This document shows, in pieces, positions 18,671 to 28,255 of a stretch of 64,000 bases of DNA. Source of the stretch: Vibrio sp. PID17_43 (GTDB lineage: Bacteria > Pseudomonadota > Gammaproteobacteria > Enterobacterales > Vibrionaceae); the NCBI RefSeq assembly GCF_002608565.1, contig NZ_LIXM01000011.1, forward strand, positions 1 to 64,000. Direction: 5' to 3'. The first letter of the stretch is position 1. Each line of letters starts with the position of its first letter. The position numbers and the translations under genes are program-made. The notes beneath the pieces are model-generated. The model ran no database searches. It saw only the letters and a program-made list of their open reading frames with translations, and was not told the DNA's origin.

Positions 18671-19005
18671 AAAGTGTATGATACGTTGTATCAGCTCTGA
18701 TCGTGTCTAACTATTGCTATAGATTAATTAATATCCTTCGAAAATAGATCATGATATCGAAGTCCAACATCTTTGAACTACAGCTAAAAATGTACCTGCC
18801 GCCTGATGCTGAGCTATAGTTTAGATGTGATCAAACGAATAATTATTTCGAATGTAGAAAATTCAACTATAGTGTGTGCAAAACCGTTCGGTTTTCTCAT
18901 TAGTACTAGGGGGTATATAGGTGCCCACGATATCGTACCCATGAAGTTTTCTGTTAGGGACACCAATTTCATTCACGCAGTTTTATAGATGATATCGAGG
19001 TGTAG
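18671..19005. other. intergenic region before the 19006 gene
   Basis: About 335 bp without a convincing gene. It holds two small hairpins: TGATAC-GTT-GTATCA at 18679-18693, 9 bp after the transporter stop, and AAAACCG-TT-CGGTTTT at 18880-18895. Neither has a clear U-tract. The first may act in transcript termination or mRNA stability. No sigma-54 site was found ahead of 19006. A 60-codon frame at 18806-18988 has no supporting signal. Confidence 0.4.
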
Positions 19006-19626
19006 GTGATCAACGTTTTAAACATTGCTATTATCAGTTCGTTGCTACTCAGCTTTAATGCCACTGCAACATTGATTTTCATGGAACACATAGACGAAAG
19101 CCAAAGTGTCTTCTGGCTACATGTGCACTTAAATAGCGATTATCTACAATCGTCACAAAGAGACAACGGGGCAGTTAACACTCAAAGCTATTTTACTAAC
19201 CAAGTTAATCTCGGCTCTCCGACCCAGCGTAAACGAAATAGCTCAATAACAGTACTTGATACTGTAATAGCCACTAGCAGCAATAATAGCGACCTATATT
19301 CACCTGATCTTGGAAAACTCGAACTTCCGGTTAACATAGATATCGTTAAGGAGTGGTTTCTTAGTTCTGGTAGCCAAACAAATCTACTTAGTGACTGGAA
19401 GAAGTATGTAGATGATATAGTTTATGAAAACCAAACCTATGGCGTATCAACTTCATCCCAAGACTATAACGCTTTCTATCATGACTCTTTTTTTGATTGG
19501 CAAATAATAGAAGGCTCTGGTCTGCTGACGTGGGCCAAAGTGTTTGTTGCTGTTATATTGGTATTACTTGGCTTCGTTACTTACATTCGTAATCAACCAT
19601 CAGATCGGATACGGTCAAGAAGGTAA
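19006..19626 (+). CDS. secreted, C-terminally membrane-anchored protein of unknown function
   Basis: 206 residues. The N-terminus has a signal peptide (hydrophobic NIAIISSLLLSFNATATLIF). The middle is a hydrophilic domain rich in Ser, Asn and Asp. The C-terminus is one helix (VFVAVILVLLGFVTYI) followed by a basic tail ending RIRSRR. This signal-body-helix-basic-tail layout is that of exosortase substrates, but no PEP motif or other known tripartite motif precedes the helix. It starts with GTG after a GAGGTG-like site. It lies within the XrtA locus. It may be a simple type I membrane protein or carry a variant sorting signal. No family recognised. Confidence 0.6.
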   Translation: MINVLNIAIISSLLLSFNATATLIFMEHIDESQSVFWLHVHLNSDYLQSSQRDNGAVNTQSYFTNQVNLGSPTQRKRNSSITVLDTVIATSSNNSDLYSPDLGKLELPVNIDIVKEWFLSSGSQTNLLSDWKKYVDDIVYENQTYGVSTSSQDYNAFYHDSFFDWQIIEGSGLLTWAKVFVAVILVLLGFVTYIRNQPSDRIRSRR

Positions 19627-19671
19627 GAACAACACTACAAACCGCATTACTACTAAGCACGTGGTGTACTC

Positions 19672-21555
19672 TTAATGGGTGGAAATTAGATCCGTCAGTA
19701 ATCTTGCGCCATCAACAGATGGATGATGATCATCAAAATACAACGCTTTACCATCCCTAACTGCAAAACAGTCTTTATCATCACAAAATGCATCCGTCGG
19801 GTCTATGAAAATCACATTGTCGGGATAACTCGTGTTCTTAAAGTGATTAAGAATAACTTCATTTCTCTTGTTATAAAAAGTCAAAGTAGTTCCGAGCACT
19901 TCATGGAAACCAAGATTACTCAACCATACTTTTGAGAGTAACAGCCCTATTGGTTTCTTTATCTCCGGAATAGGCAAATAAACATAGATATTCTTTTTAC
20001 TTTTTGACAACTCCATAATTGCACGATCGACTGATTCCAATATCTCTTGGAAATTGTCATATAGCGGTCCAACATTAGGATAACTAGACAAATGATCGCC
20101 TAGCAAAGCAACAGAGTACCGGTGATTAAACACAACGTTTTGAATTCTGCTTTCATTAAGTATGCTCTTAACTGACTCGTTATACCATTTAGCACATTTT
20201 GAAAACCCATTCCCCTGCCCATAGGAAGGAAAACAACCAGAGAAGCTAAAGTGCTTAACACCACGTCCTGATTCTTTTAACTTTTCAGCTAAAGCATATG
20301 CAATTTCAACAGTGTGACTATCTCCTAATATCGCCCACTGAACATCGTTCTCAAAATACTCACAAGAATCCTCAGGTCGTTGGTATTCTCCTATGTGACA
20401 CTTGTCTCTGTAAGGACTTGGATTGGCCATCGCCATAAGTGACTTAAACTCCATTGGTAGTCGATTGACATATCCTTTTTCGATAACCACCATAGAGGCT
20501 AAAACAGATACCCCTGCAACCATAGCCAAAGCTTTAACTTTCAGAATATCACGCCACGTTAAGTACCCAGAAAATCTATAACTTTCGATAAACTTAAAGC
20601 TTACAAACCCAAAAACTAAAGACAATATAATTCCATATAGAGACCAATTTCCAATATCAAAATAATAGCCAAACACCAAAATAGGCCAATGCCATAAGTA
20701 AATAGAATATGACCACTTACCTAAACACTGAAAAGCAAAGTTATTGGTCACAACGCTAGATTGCCGATTGGCAAGAACCATTAGGTAAGTGCCAAAGACA
20801 GGTAATAGTGAAAAATAACCAGGCCAAGGTACATCGCTCGATACAAAAAAGTATGAAACCAAAATCAAGGCTAAACCAATGCCTTCAATCAGCTTCTTTT
20901 TCTTTTCAGAACTAAGGCTCCAAGGGTAAAGAAAAGCAATCCCCCCCATCATCATTTCCCATGCCCGAGTAGGAAGAAGGTAATAAGCTGCATTGGGCCA
21001 CTTCATCGTTGCAGCTGCACTAAGTACAAAACCTAACACAACACCAATGATGATTAACCTCTTTAAGTTCTCAAGAGAGATATATCGCTTTAGTGCTATA
21101 AGAACTATTGGATAAAGAATATAGAACTGCCATTCGACAGAGAGAGACCATGTGTGTAAAAGCCACTTCTCATTTGAAGCTGCATCAAAGTATCCAGACT
21201 CACTCCAATAGGTCACATTCGATAGGAAAACGATACTACTCACCACATGTCTTCCTAATGAGCTATAGTCTACGTGTGTGAGATAAAACCAACCAAAAAT
21301 CAAGAGAACAAGACACAAAACAGCAAGCGCTGGAATAATCCGGTTAGCTCTAGCTACATAAAACTTAAACAAGTTGAAATTATTGTTCTCTAACCCTCTA
21401 AAAATAATCCCCGTCATCAAAAAGCCAGAGAGAACAAAGAACACATCTACACCAGCAAAACCACCTGGAACCCAAGATGGGTTAAAGTGGAAAAGAACCA
21501 CAGCAATGACGGCTATTGCCCTTAATCCATTTATGTCATTTCTAAAATTCATCAT
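19672..21555 (-). CDS. OafA/YrhL-type acyltransferase with C-terminal SGNH domain
   Basis: 627 residues. The N-terminal acyltransferase-3 domain (1-330) has about ten helices and the family start FRNDINGLRAIAVIAVVLFHF, with VDVFFVLSGFLMT. The C-terminal SGNH hydrolase-like domain (about 390-627) has the nucleophile motif ILGDSHTVE near 406 and the catalytic pair in FDDHHPS near 609. Such fusions acetylate sugars of surface polysaccharides in the periplasm. Here it probably adds acetyl groups to the EPS. It is transcribed opposite to the 19006 gene, with the two stops about 46 bp apart. Confidence 0.92.
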   Translation of the reverse strand: MMNFRNDINGLRAIAVIAVVLFHFNPSWVPGGFAGVDVFFVLSGFLMTGIIFRGLENNNFNLFKFYVARANRIIPALAVLCLVLLIFGWFYLTHVDYSSLGRHVVSSIVFLSNVTYWSESGYFDAASNEKWLLHTWSLSVEWQFYILYPIVLIALKRYISLENLKRLIIIGVVLGFVLSAAATMKWPNAAYYLLPTRAWEMMMGGIAFLYPWSLSSEKKKKLIEGIGLALILVSYFFVSSDVPWPGYFSLLPVFGTYLMVLANRQSSVVTNNFAFQCLGKWSYSIYLWHWPILVFGYYFDIGNWSLYGIILSLVFGFVSFKFIESYRFSGYLTWRDILKVKALAMVAGVSVLASMVVIEKGYVNRLPMEFKSLMAMANPSPYRDKCHIGEYQRPEDSCEYFENDVQWAILGDSHTVEIAYALAEKLKESGRGVKHFSFSGCFPSYGQGNGFSKCAKWYNESVKSILNESRIQNVVFNHRYSVALLGDHLSSYPNVGPLYDNFQEILESVDRAIMELSKSKKNIYVYLPIPEIKKPIGLLLSKVWLSNLGFHEVLGTTLTFYNKRNEVILNHFKNTSYPDNVIFIDPTDAFCDDKDCFAVRDGKALYFDDHHPSVDGARLLTDLISTH

Positions 21556-21730
21556 TGATTTTAACTCGGCACCTGTCAGAGTTTGTGTCTAGATACTGTT
21601 TCCCATACTCTAATCACCCTGTTGACGCTCTCCCGTCGAACATATCCTCTATAAGGGAATTGGCTGTTAGTGTCTACACAGCGCCAATAAGTAGCTTCCG
21701 AAGTAGTAGGGCTATACACTTATCGATAAT

Positions 21731-24304
21731 TTAGTTTGTTTCATCTATTGCTCTAACCATAATGGGGTTCGTATAGAACATATAGTCACCGTTAATAGGT
21801 TGGAAACTACGCCCTCTCAACCTTATAGCCATATCTCCACCCACAGCCAGTACTGGTACCGACATTACTATGCGATGACCGATCTTATAATCTTCTACAT
21901 CAAATACTTGGCTTGTCACCGTTTCATTCGAGATAACGATTAACTCTACCTGTTCTAATTTTGTTGGCTTTCCTTTCCAGTTAAGTTCATTTAACGTTAG
22001 CTCAATATTGACTGTCAGCTTTTCGACGCCACTGATAGGTACTGTCTCTCCCATAATGGCAGGTCTTTCTAGCTTATCGTGCTTCAGCTCAAATTTTAGA
22101 TCCCTTACGACTTTACCGTGACTAGCAAAAAAAGAGCCTTTACGTAATGCCTCTATTACTCCATTAATTGAATTGTCCCGCGAATAGACCCTAGTTTCTG
22201 AAAATTGACAAGGCCAATAATCACCTCTCGTACCATGAAAATCAGAAGGTGCACGTGCCCCCCAAAGTAATTTCCCTTTGCCAAGTAGATTATCCCACAC
22301 CCCACCAACCTCTGAGACAACAGGGTCCCATCGGTCATGTGTCTTAAATTTATGGAAATACGAACCAATTTTATCACCAGGAACTCGTTGATGGCCTGGA
22401 GCTCCGGAAAAGCCTAAAAAAACACTGTTTTCTTTCGCCCAATCCTCCAAATTTCTAAGAGTCTCTTCAAAACTGTCGACTTTGCGGCTAGGGTGATTAT
22501 AAAAAACTGCAGGTAAAACTGGGTAAGAATCGAAGCTACTTTCAAGCCACTTAAGCCCATCCCTCACAGATGAAAATGGGTTGTTAGGGTTTCTATAGTC
22601 ATCGAACTGACGTCGAAACTGACTCGCTATCATGGCGGCAGTATGCCCTTCTGGGAACAGCAGCGTCGCATGCTCTCGTCCCTCATACGGAGGTAAATTC
22701 CATTCCAAGCCAGAAATAATTGAAAGTGTTGGAAATGCGCGATCGATTGCTTCAATTTCAAGAAAATAGTCTAATGAACCTGCATGTAAATCACCGTCTG
22801 AATGATCAGTAATCGCAATCGCATCGCACCCATAGCTCACCGCTTTATTGGCGATTTGTTCTATCGAATGCCCACCATCGGAATGCTTCGTGTGGATATG
22901 AGTATCGACAGCCAACCAAACACCATTGGAAGCCCAAGGGATAGTGTCAATTATAGCTAAACTCTTGTTTCTGGATAAATCATCTAAAGAACTGTTTTGA
23001 TATAAGGTGAGAGCTTGCACTTCTGCTTGTAGTTTCTCTATCGTTTTAGTGTACTCCTCATTTTCAGTACTACCAATGACCTTTTCAAAGTCTTCAGAAG
23101 TTATAGAGCGATGCCGATTAACATTCGGAAAAAAAAGGGCTTCGGAATGACTAGCGATAAGAAGGTTTTGTGAGTGAACGGCATTAATTTTACGACTCGA
23201 GATAAAATTAGAAAATCTTGCACCAGCGATATCTGCGGCTAAATCAGAAATATCAAAACCAGAACCATCTTGATTAGCATCAAACAACTCTTTTAGTTCG
23301 CCCATATTATTAGCAATTGCTTCGCTACCAACTCTTTCAATAATAGCAGAATATAAAAAGTGCAGTGCTAAATCATTTCTGTTATTAAGAGATGCTGTCT
23401 TTGATGAGAGATTAGATAATTTAGTACCTATTGAATATGTATCAGCATCTATTAGCTCTGCAAAGCGATGGTTTGCGAATGCCATCGCGACCGCCCACAA
23501 TGCATACTCATTTTCTTTTCTAGCATCACTAATGCGGCTTCTCTCTTTTGCATGTTGAAATACAACATTAAATATTTCTGATAGAGAAAGCTTTCTTTTT
23601 CTCATGATGACATCACTTTCCAACATAAACTCTAAATAGCTACCTATAACATCAGGATCAATTTTATTATTGTATCTTGAACTAAATGATTTTATAAATG
23701 AAGATATATCAGACAAACCAGATTTGATATAATTCTTTAGATCACCATTTTTTATCGCTCTTAAGCGTAATGTATTATCTTCTATTTCTATACTTTTTAT
23801 AAATTGCTCAAAAATATCATTAACACCAGAATCAAATACTATTTTTAAAAAAACACTAACCCCGAATTCAACCAAAGAGCCAGGGACATAAATCCCGCCT
23901 ACCTGACATGAATCGATGGCGTTATTACCATCTGGGATGATAAAGCAAGAAACGTTGACATATCGATTATTAATAAAACCGCTTAAATCTAAGGTTCCTA
24001 ATACTACCGCACCATAATGAGAAACCTTAATCTCAAAATTCATATTAGGTGTAAGATGTGAAGCAACTTTAAATATAGATGTTAATTTTTCACCACTGAT
24101 CTCTACTTCTATTTCATCCTCCAAACCAAAGATGACACCGGATACGTATTGATATTTATCCACTGCATCTTTGACCTCTTTTGGATTAATGTAAACATCA
24201 GAAACCAATGGTTTTTTAGATAACAAAAAAAATAGCGGCAAAAATAAAACAATCATAACAAACAGAATTAAAACCTTCCATTTATAACGCCTCAACTTGT
24301 CCAT
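21731..24304 (-). CDS. membrane-anchored PHP-domain metallohydrolase (CehA/McbA-like)
   Basis: 857 residues with one N-terminal helix (VLILFVMIVLFLPLFFLL). A long region (about 30-450) has no domain I recognise. A PHP domain begins near 465 with DTHIHTKHSDG, then AITDHSDGDLHAG, ISGLEWN, FYNHPSR and APSDFHG, which supply the His/Asp metal ligands. A beta-rich C-terminal domain follows. PHP proteins of this type hydrolyse phosphoester or related bonds. GAGGTG ten bases before the ATG at 24304 makes that start better than the TTG at 24313. It lies upstream of the acyltransferase and downstream of the export genes, so a periplasmic role in EPS processing is possible but unproven. Confidence 0.72.
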   Translation of the reverse strand: MDKLRRYKWKVLILFVMIVLFLPLFFLLSKKPLVSDVYINPKEVKDAVDKYQYVSGVIFGLEDEIEVEISGEKLTSIFKVASHLTPNMNFEIKVSHYGAVVLGTLDLSGFINNRYVNVSCFIIPDGNNAIDSCQVGGIYVPGSLVEFGVSVFLKIVFDSGVNDIFEQFIKSIEIEDNTLRLRAIKNGDLKNYIKSGLSDISSFIKSFSSRYNNKIDPDVIGSYLEFMLESDVIMRKRKLSLSEIFNVVFQHAKERSRISDARKENEYALWAVAMAFANHRFAELIDADTYSIGTKLSNLSSKTASLNNRNDLALHFLYSAIIERVGSEAIANNMGELKELFDANQDGSGFDISDLAADIAGARFSNFISSRKINAVHSQNLLIASHSEALFFPNVNRHRSITSEDFEKVIGSTENEEYTKTIEKLQAEVQALTLYQNSSLDDLSRNKSLAIIDTIPWASNGVWLAVDTHIHTKHSDGGHSIEQIANKAVSYGCDAIAITDHSDGDLHAGSLDYFLEIEAIDRAFPTLSIISGLEWNLPPYEGREHATLLFPEGHTAAMIASQFRRQFDDYRNPNNPFSSVRDGLKWLESSFDSYPVLPAVFYNHPSRKVDSFEETLRNLEDWAKENSVFLGFSGAPGHQRVPGDKIGSYFHKFKTHDRWDPVVSEVGGVWDNLLGKGKLLWGARAPSDFHGTRGDYWPCQFSETRVYSRDNSINGVIEALRKGSFFASHGKVVRDLKFELKHDKLERPAIMGETVPISGVEKLTVNIELTLNELNWKGKPTKLEQVELIVISNETVTSQVFDVEDYKIGHRIVMSVPVLAVGGDMAIRLRGRSFQPINGDYMFYTNPIMVRAIDETN

Positions 24305-24403
24305 CTTTGACAATCACCTCATTGTAAACCCAATTTCAACTCTTTATATCTCACCTATTGATTAAAACATCAAAAATAAAATCATGCACTAACAAGGAAT
24401 AAG

Positions 24404-25852
24404 TTAGTATTCAACTGAAACTGTAAAATTAGCTCTATTTTCTTTGTATATCGAACTATTGGCATGACGTAAGGACACGTCCCAAAAAATGCTGTTTGAA
24501 ATCTGATTTTCTAAAGAAACATCGAATATACGGTAATAATTAATCAGAGATTCAGTTGGTTCAGAATCAAATTTATCTATATCAAATTGAAAGCTAGCAG
24601 ACAATGAAGTCAAATTAGAGATATTGTGCAAAATGGCAAGTTTACTTCCATAAAGCTTACTGTCTCCTACATTATCACTTCCTACATTATCACTGTCAGA
24701 GAGTATTAGCCTCTCTTGAGCACGAAGGTCAAAACTAAACGTTGTTCTGCGTGTAATAAACGACGAGTTCATACTCAACTCTTTGACAAGTTGGAATTCC
24801 TCTATATTTTCTCCTACAACAAAAAATTGGCGTTCAAATCCTTCAAGTTCTTCACGATAGCTAATGGTGTTAGTCATTCTTTTGTTTATATTAATCAGCG
24901 TAAAGTCATAGGAATCCCCATAAAACTTTCTTGTGTAATCAAATGCTAAGAATGTTCTTGGGTTAGGATTAAGACTAACAGCCCACCTCCAAAAGTCCCT
25001 ATCGTTAATCGAAAATTCGTAACCCAATTCAACATAAGATCTCCGATGTAGATAATATCGTACTCCAGGTCCCCAACTCCCAGATTCAACAACTTTATCT
25101 TGATTGCCTGTTGTATATCCTTCATAGTACGCGTGAATGAGAGGGCTCACCCCATATACAGTCTGAATTCCAACTTCTTGGTCGATCTCATAGTTATAAT
25201 AGGATTCTTTTGTATTAGCAGATATGTTTTTTTCGTAAGAATAATCCGTCAACCAAAAATAATCCTTCTCAGACAAACCATTTTGAAAAACTATATTGCT
25301 TTCTATAGCATAATAATCACCTATACCATCTTCGTTAGATGTAGCGCTCCCATAAATGGATCCATAAATATCAAAATAACCTCTTGGATTATTCTGATAT
25401 GAAATTTCTGCGTCTATCGAACGAGTTTCTATCGTGTTACCAGAAATAATATCAGGGTTAGCATTATCTTGAATAGAACGAGCAATATTGGTAATCGTAG
25501 CGTTAGTTTCTAACTCTACAGAGTCCTTATATATTTTTCTATTTGCGAAGAGTGAAAGTTCATTAAACAATTTATTTTCACTAGAGTCTTGCAGGTTAAA
25601 CGTTTGATATACATCGTAGCCAAACAGCAACTCTCCATTATTTCCAATAGATTCAGTGATAACACCGGCGGACCATGTTGATACGAATCCACTGTTTTCA
25701 TTTGTTGAATCTAAATTTATGTTATCGGAGTAAGTTAATTCGACCGAAGCCGTTGGACTAATCTCTACATTCGCGGAAAATACATTTTTAACGATGATAG
25801 ATGATAAAATTAATATTATCCCCTCTAACTTTAGATATTTACAACTAGCCAT
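24404..25852 (-). CDS. outer-membrane beta-barrel protein of the XrtA/EPS system
   Basis: 482 residues with a signal peptide (LEGIILILSSIIVKNVFSA) and a body of alternating amphipathic beta strands (aromatic-polar repeats such as SVELTYSDNI, GPGVRYYLHRRSYVELGYEF, RTFLAFDYTRKFYG), ending with an aromatic-type terminal strand (RANFTVSVEY). It matches in position and type the uncharacterised barrel that accompanies XrtA tyrosine kinases, and may be the outer-membrane exit or assembly protein. The ATG at 25852 overlaps the end of the kinase gene, so translation is coupled. An earlier in-frame ATG at 25870 lies inside the kinase Tyr-Gly tail. Confidence 0.8.
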   Translation of the reverse strand: MASCKYLKLEGIILILSSIIVKNVFSANVEISPTASVELTYSDNINLDSTNENSGFVSTWSAGVITESIGNNGELLFGYDVYQTFNLQDSSENKLFNELSLFANRKIYKDSVELETNATITNIARSIQDNANPDIISGNTIETRSIDAEISYQNNPRGYFDIYGSIYGSATSNEDGIGDYYAIESNIVFQNGLSEKDYFWLTDYSYEKNISANTKESYYNYEIDQEVGIQTVYGVSPLIHAYYEGYTTGNQDKVVESGSWGPGVRYYLHRRSYVELGYEFSINDRDFWRWAVSLNPNPRTFLAFDYTRKFYGDSYDFTLININKRMTNTISYREELEGFERQFFVVGENIEEFQLVKELSMNSSFITRRTTFSFDLRAQERLILSDSDNVGSDNVGDSKLYGSKLAILHNISNLTSLSASFQFDIDKFDSEPTESLINYYRIFDVSLENQISNSIFWDVSLRHANSSIYKENRANFTVSVEY

Positions 25853-26660
25853 ACCCATAACCGTAACCATATTGACTTAGCTTATAGTTAACAGACTTAT
25901 TAAGAATAAATCCAATGGCTAACCTGCTATCGAGCTGAGACACCGCCTCTTTGATAGATGAAATTTTCGTTTTGTTGTGTTCGACCACAACCACAACCTG
26001 ACCGACGAGTTTTGACAACGAGATGGTTTCAATAACACCGAGAAGAGGCGGGCCATCGAACAGCACGATACGATCACTGTAACGGCTTGCTAATTCACTT
26101 GCCAATGCCAACATCTTGTCACTGGCCAAAAGTTCGTAGCTCAAATGATGAGCTTCACCTGAAGGCATTATCCGAAGGTTCTCTACTGAAGTGTTGTAAA
26201 TAATACTCTCTACATCCGATACATCACCGTTTAAGTAGTCGATTAAACCAGGTCTATTATCAATATTAAGTATTCTGTTAACACTAGGATTTAGCACATC
26301 CGCATCAACGAGTAATACTGATTTGTTTTTCTCTAACGAAAGCATCATAGCTAAGTTAACAGCGCAGAAGGTTTTACCTTCATTTGCTGTCGAGCTAGAA
26401 ACCATGATTAGATTGCCATTCTCATGGCTATTTGCTCCAGAGCCAAATGCATTGCTTACCAATTTATGTTTTATTGCACGAAACTCATCATTAACTCCTT
26501 GTTTATTCCCATTACTTCTTACGCAAACCATCCCCTTCTTTTTTAGATCTTCAACATCTATAACGATAATGTCTTTCTTTAAAAATCCAGGTTCATTGAT
26601 TTCTTTCGTTCGCTCTTCTAAAGATAATTCACCGCTCTCTTCTGATTTTGAGTTGTGCAT
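25845..26660 (-). CDS. XrtA-system tyrosine autokinase (BY-kinase cytoplasmic domain)
   Basis: About 271 residues, a MinD-like ATPase. Walker A is SSTANEGKTFCAVNLA, Walker A' is VLLVDADVLNPS, and Walker B is IVLFDGPPLLG. The C-terminus is a Tyr-Gly cluster (QYGYGYGYG), the autophosphorylation tail of BY-kinases. It works with the separate chain-length protein at 26706-28238 to control polymer length and export. ATG 26678 is an alternative start six codons upstream; the purine run GGGGGAAAGG precedes the one given. The gene overlaps the downstream barrel gene by 8 bp. Confidence 0.9.
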   Translation of the reverse strand: MHNSKSEESGELSLEERTKEINEPGFLKKDIIVIDVEDLKKKGMVCVRSNGNKQGVNDEFRAIKHKLVSNAFGSGANSHENGNLIMVSSSTANEGKTFCAVNLAMMLSLEKNKSVLLVDADVLNPSVNRILNIDNRPGLIDYLNGDVSDVESIIYNTSVENLRIMPSGEAHHLSYELLASDKMLALASELASRYSDRIVLFDGPPLLGVIETISLSKLVGQVVVVVEHNKTKISSIKEAVSQLDSRLAIGFILNKSVNYKLSQYGYGYGYG

Positions 26661-26705
26661 CCTTTCCCCCAAACGCATTTTATTGTAATAAATAAACTAT
26701 CGAAT

Positions 26706-28238
26706 CTACCTAATCATGCTATATATTGATGGAACAGTATTGATAACCAGTAACATGAACAACACGCTTAACAACATTAAGGTCATAAAAATAAATACCA
26801 TTAACCTTTTCTTTTCTGCTGCTAGTAAACCAGAGCACGCTGTAGCCGACACAACACCAAAAACAGGCACTCCTGTCATCTGATAAAGTTGGTTTGGTGA
26901 AGTGGCCACTGGATACATCTGGCTCATAATAAACGACACCCCAAAGCCTGCCCCAACGCCAGCGACCAGAACGGCTAATAATAGTAGTAAGCGATTTGGG
27001 CCAGAAGGTGATGTCGGTATTGAAGGAGGCTCAATGATTTTGAATTTAATGTCTTCCGAAGCATTTCCGACGCTATTAGAAATAGAGGCAGTTTCACCTC
27101 GAGACATAAGCTCTAGATACTTTCCTTTAGTGACTTCGTAATTTCTTGTCAGTGATGTAAGCATAGCCTCAACATCTGGCACAATATCAAGCTTACTTTG
27201 ATACTCGTCTATCTTCGCTTTGTGTTTTTCGACGCGTACTTCTAGCGATGCGATTTCATTGTTAAGTCGGTAAATCGAGATTTTTAAGTCCTGATAGACT
27301 AAATTATCATTTAAACTGTTGTCTACAGTGATATTTTTCACCGACTGACTTTTTAACTGTTTTAGCTCTAATAACTGTCGTTTAGTCTCAACGACATCAG
27401 GGTGTTTCTGTGTATATCGGAATAGAAGCTCATCTAAACGCATTTCGACAGCCTCAATCCTAGCGTCATACTCAGTCTGAATGGTGAATATTTGGCTCAA
27501 TGCATTTTGCTTTTCTTCTTCGAGCTGAAGCTTGGCTCTAGCAACACCAGATCTTGCCTCTTTTAGGGCTAATTCTGCTTGTTCTAAATCAGACTTCTCT
27601 GATTCAAGATTTGAGTAGTAACTTTGATCACTACCAGGAAGAAGCCCGATATATTCTCGCTTAAAATCTGCTAAGTCTTTTTCTGCTTCGACTAATCGGT
27701 TTTCATAATATTCAATTTGGTCATTAATGACATAACGGGCTTGTTCAGCATCAAGTCGTTTATCTCCTAAACTGCTTTCAATAAATACGTTTAGCGCCGC
27801 TTGTACTACATTTTTGGCAAAAACTGGGTTTTCACCAGTATAACTGATTGTATATAAATTATTTCTACCCGCAGACCTAATTATTATTCCTGACTTCAAG
27901 TCATTTAATAATTCTTCGTATTCTTCTGGAGTAGTTGCCCTAATGTTAGCATCAACTTCATTTCCAATAACTTCGAGATTTCTCGTATTAAGTAATGTCT
28001 TTGCCATCAATTCCAATCTTTGGGAAGGATCCGTTTGTATTGCAAGCCCTCGTAGAAGTGGGCCAAGAATAGACTGTGTATCTGCGTAAACTTTTGCCTC
28101 TGATGTATACTGATTTGGCAGTAAAGTAACGCCAATCCACCCGATTGGACAAATGATCCAGGCCAAAATGAGCATATACCTTCTTTGCAACCAAATTCCC
28201 TGGAGATAGTAAGCCAACAACTTAACTTGTTCTTGCAT
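26706..28238 (-). CDS. XrtA-system polysaccharide chain-length determinant (Wzz/GumC-like)
   Basis: 510 residues. A first transmembrane helix (about 20-40) is followed by the Wzz domain (YTSEAKVYADTQSILGPLLRG). A long coiled coil (about 180-340, with ARYVINDQIEYYENRLVEAEKDLADFKREY) and a C-terminal Pro-rich EPPSIPTSPSGPNR segment lead into helix 2, and a third helix lies near the end. It forms the inner-membrane part of the export complex together with the kinase. The frame opens at 28265, but GGGAAGA before the ATG at 28238 sets the start, 17 bp after the Wza-like gene stop. Confidence 0.92.
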   Translation of the reverse strand: MQEQVKLLAYYLQGIWLQRRYMLILAWIICPIGWIGVTLLPNQYTSEAKVYADTQSILGPLLRGLAIQTDPSQRLELMAKTLLNTRNLEVIGNEVDANIRATTPEEYEELLNDLKSGIIIRSAGRNNLYTISYTGENPVFAKNVVQAALNVFIESSLGDKRLDAEQARYVINDQIEYYENRLVEAEKDLADFKREYIGLLPGSDQSYYSNLESEKSDLEQAELALKEARSGVARAKLQLEEEKQNALSQIFTIQTEYDARIEAVEMRLDELLFRYTQKHPDVVETKRQLLELKQLKSQSVKNITVDNSLNDNLVYQDLKISIYRLNNEIASLEVRVEKHKAKIDEYQSKLDIVPDVEAMLTSLTRNYEVTKGKYLELMSRGETASISNSVGNASEDIKFKIIEPPSIPTSPSGPNRLLLLLAVLVAGVGAGFGVSFIMSQMYPVATSPNQLYQMTGVPVFGVVSATACSGLLAAEKKRLMVFIFMTLMLLSVLFMLLVINTVPSIYSMIR

Positions 28239-28255
28239 GTATTGTTCTTCCCTGA

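Noticed and set aside
18880..18895. AAAACCG/CGGTTTT hairpin as a terminator
   Set aside because: The stem is short with a 2-base loop, no U-tract follows, and it is 210 bp from the preceding gene.
19006..19626. Second PEP-CTERM protein
   Set aside because: The C-terminal helix and basic tail are present, but no Pro-Glu-Pro or similar motif precedes them, so it is listed only as a possible variant.
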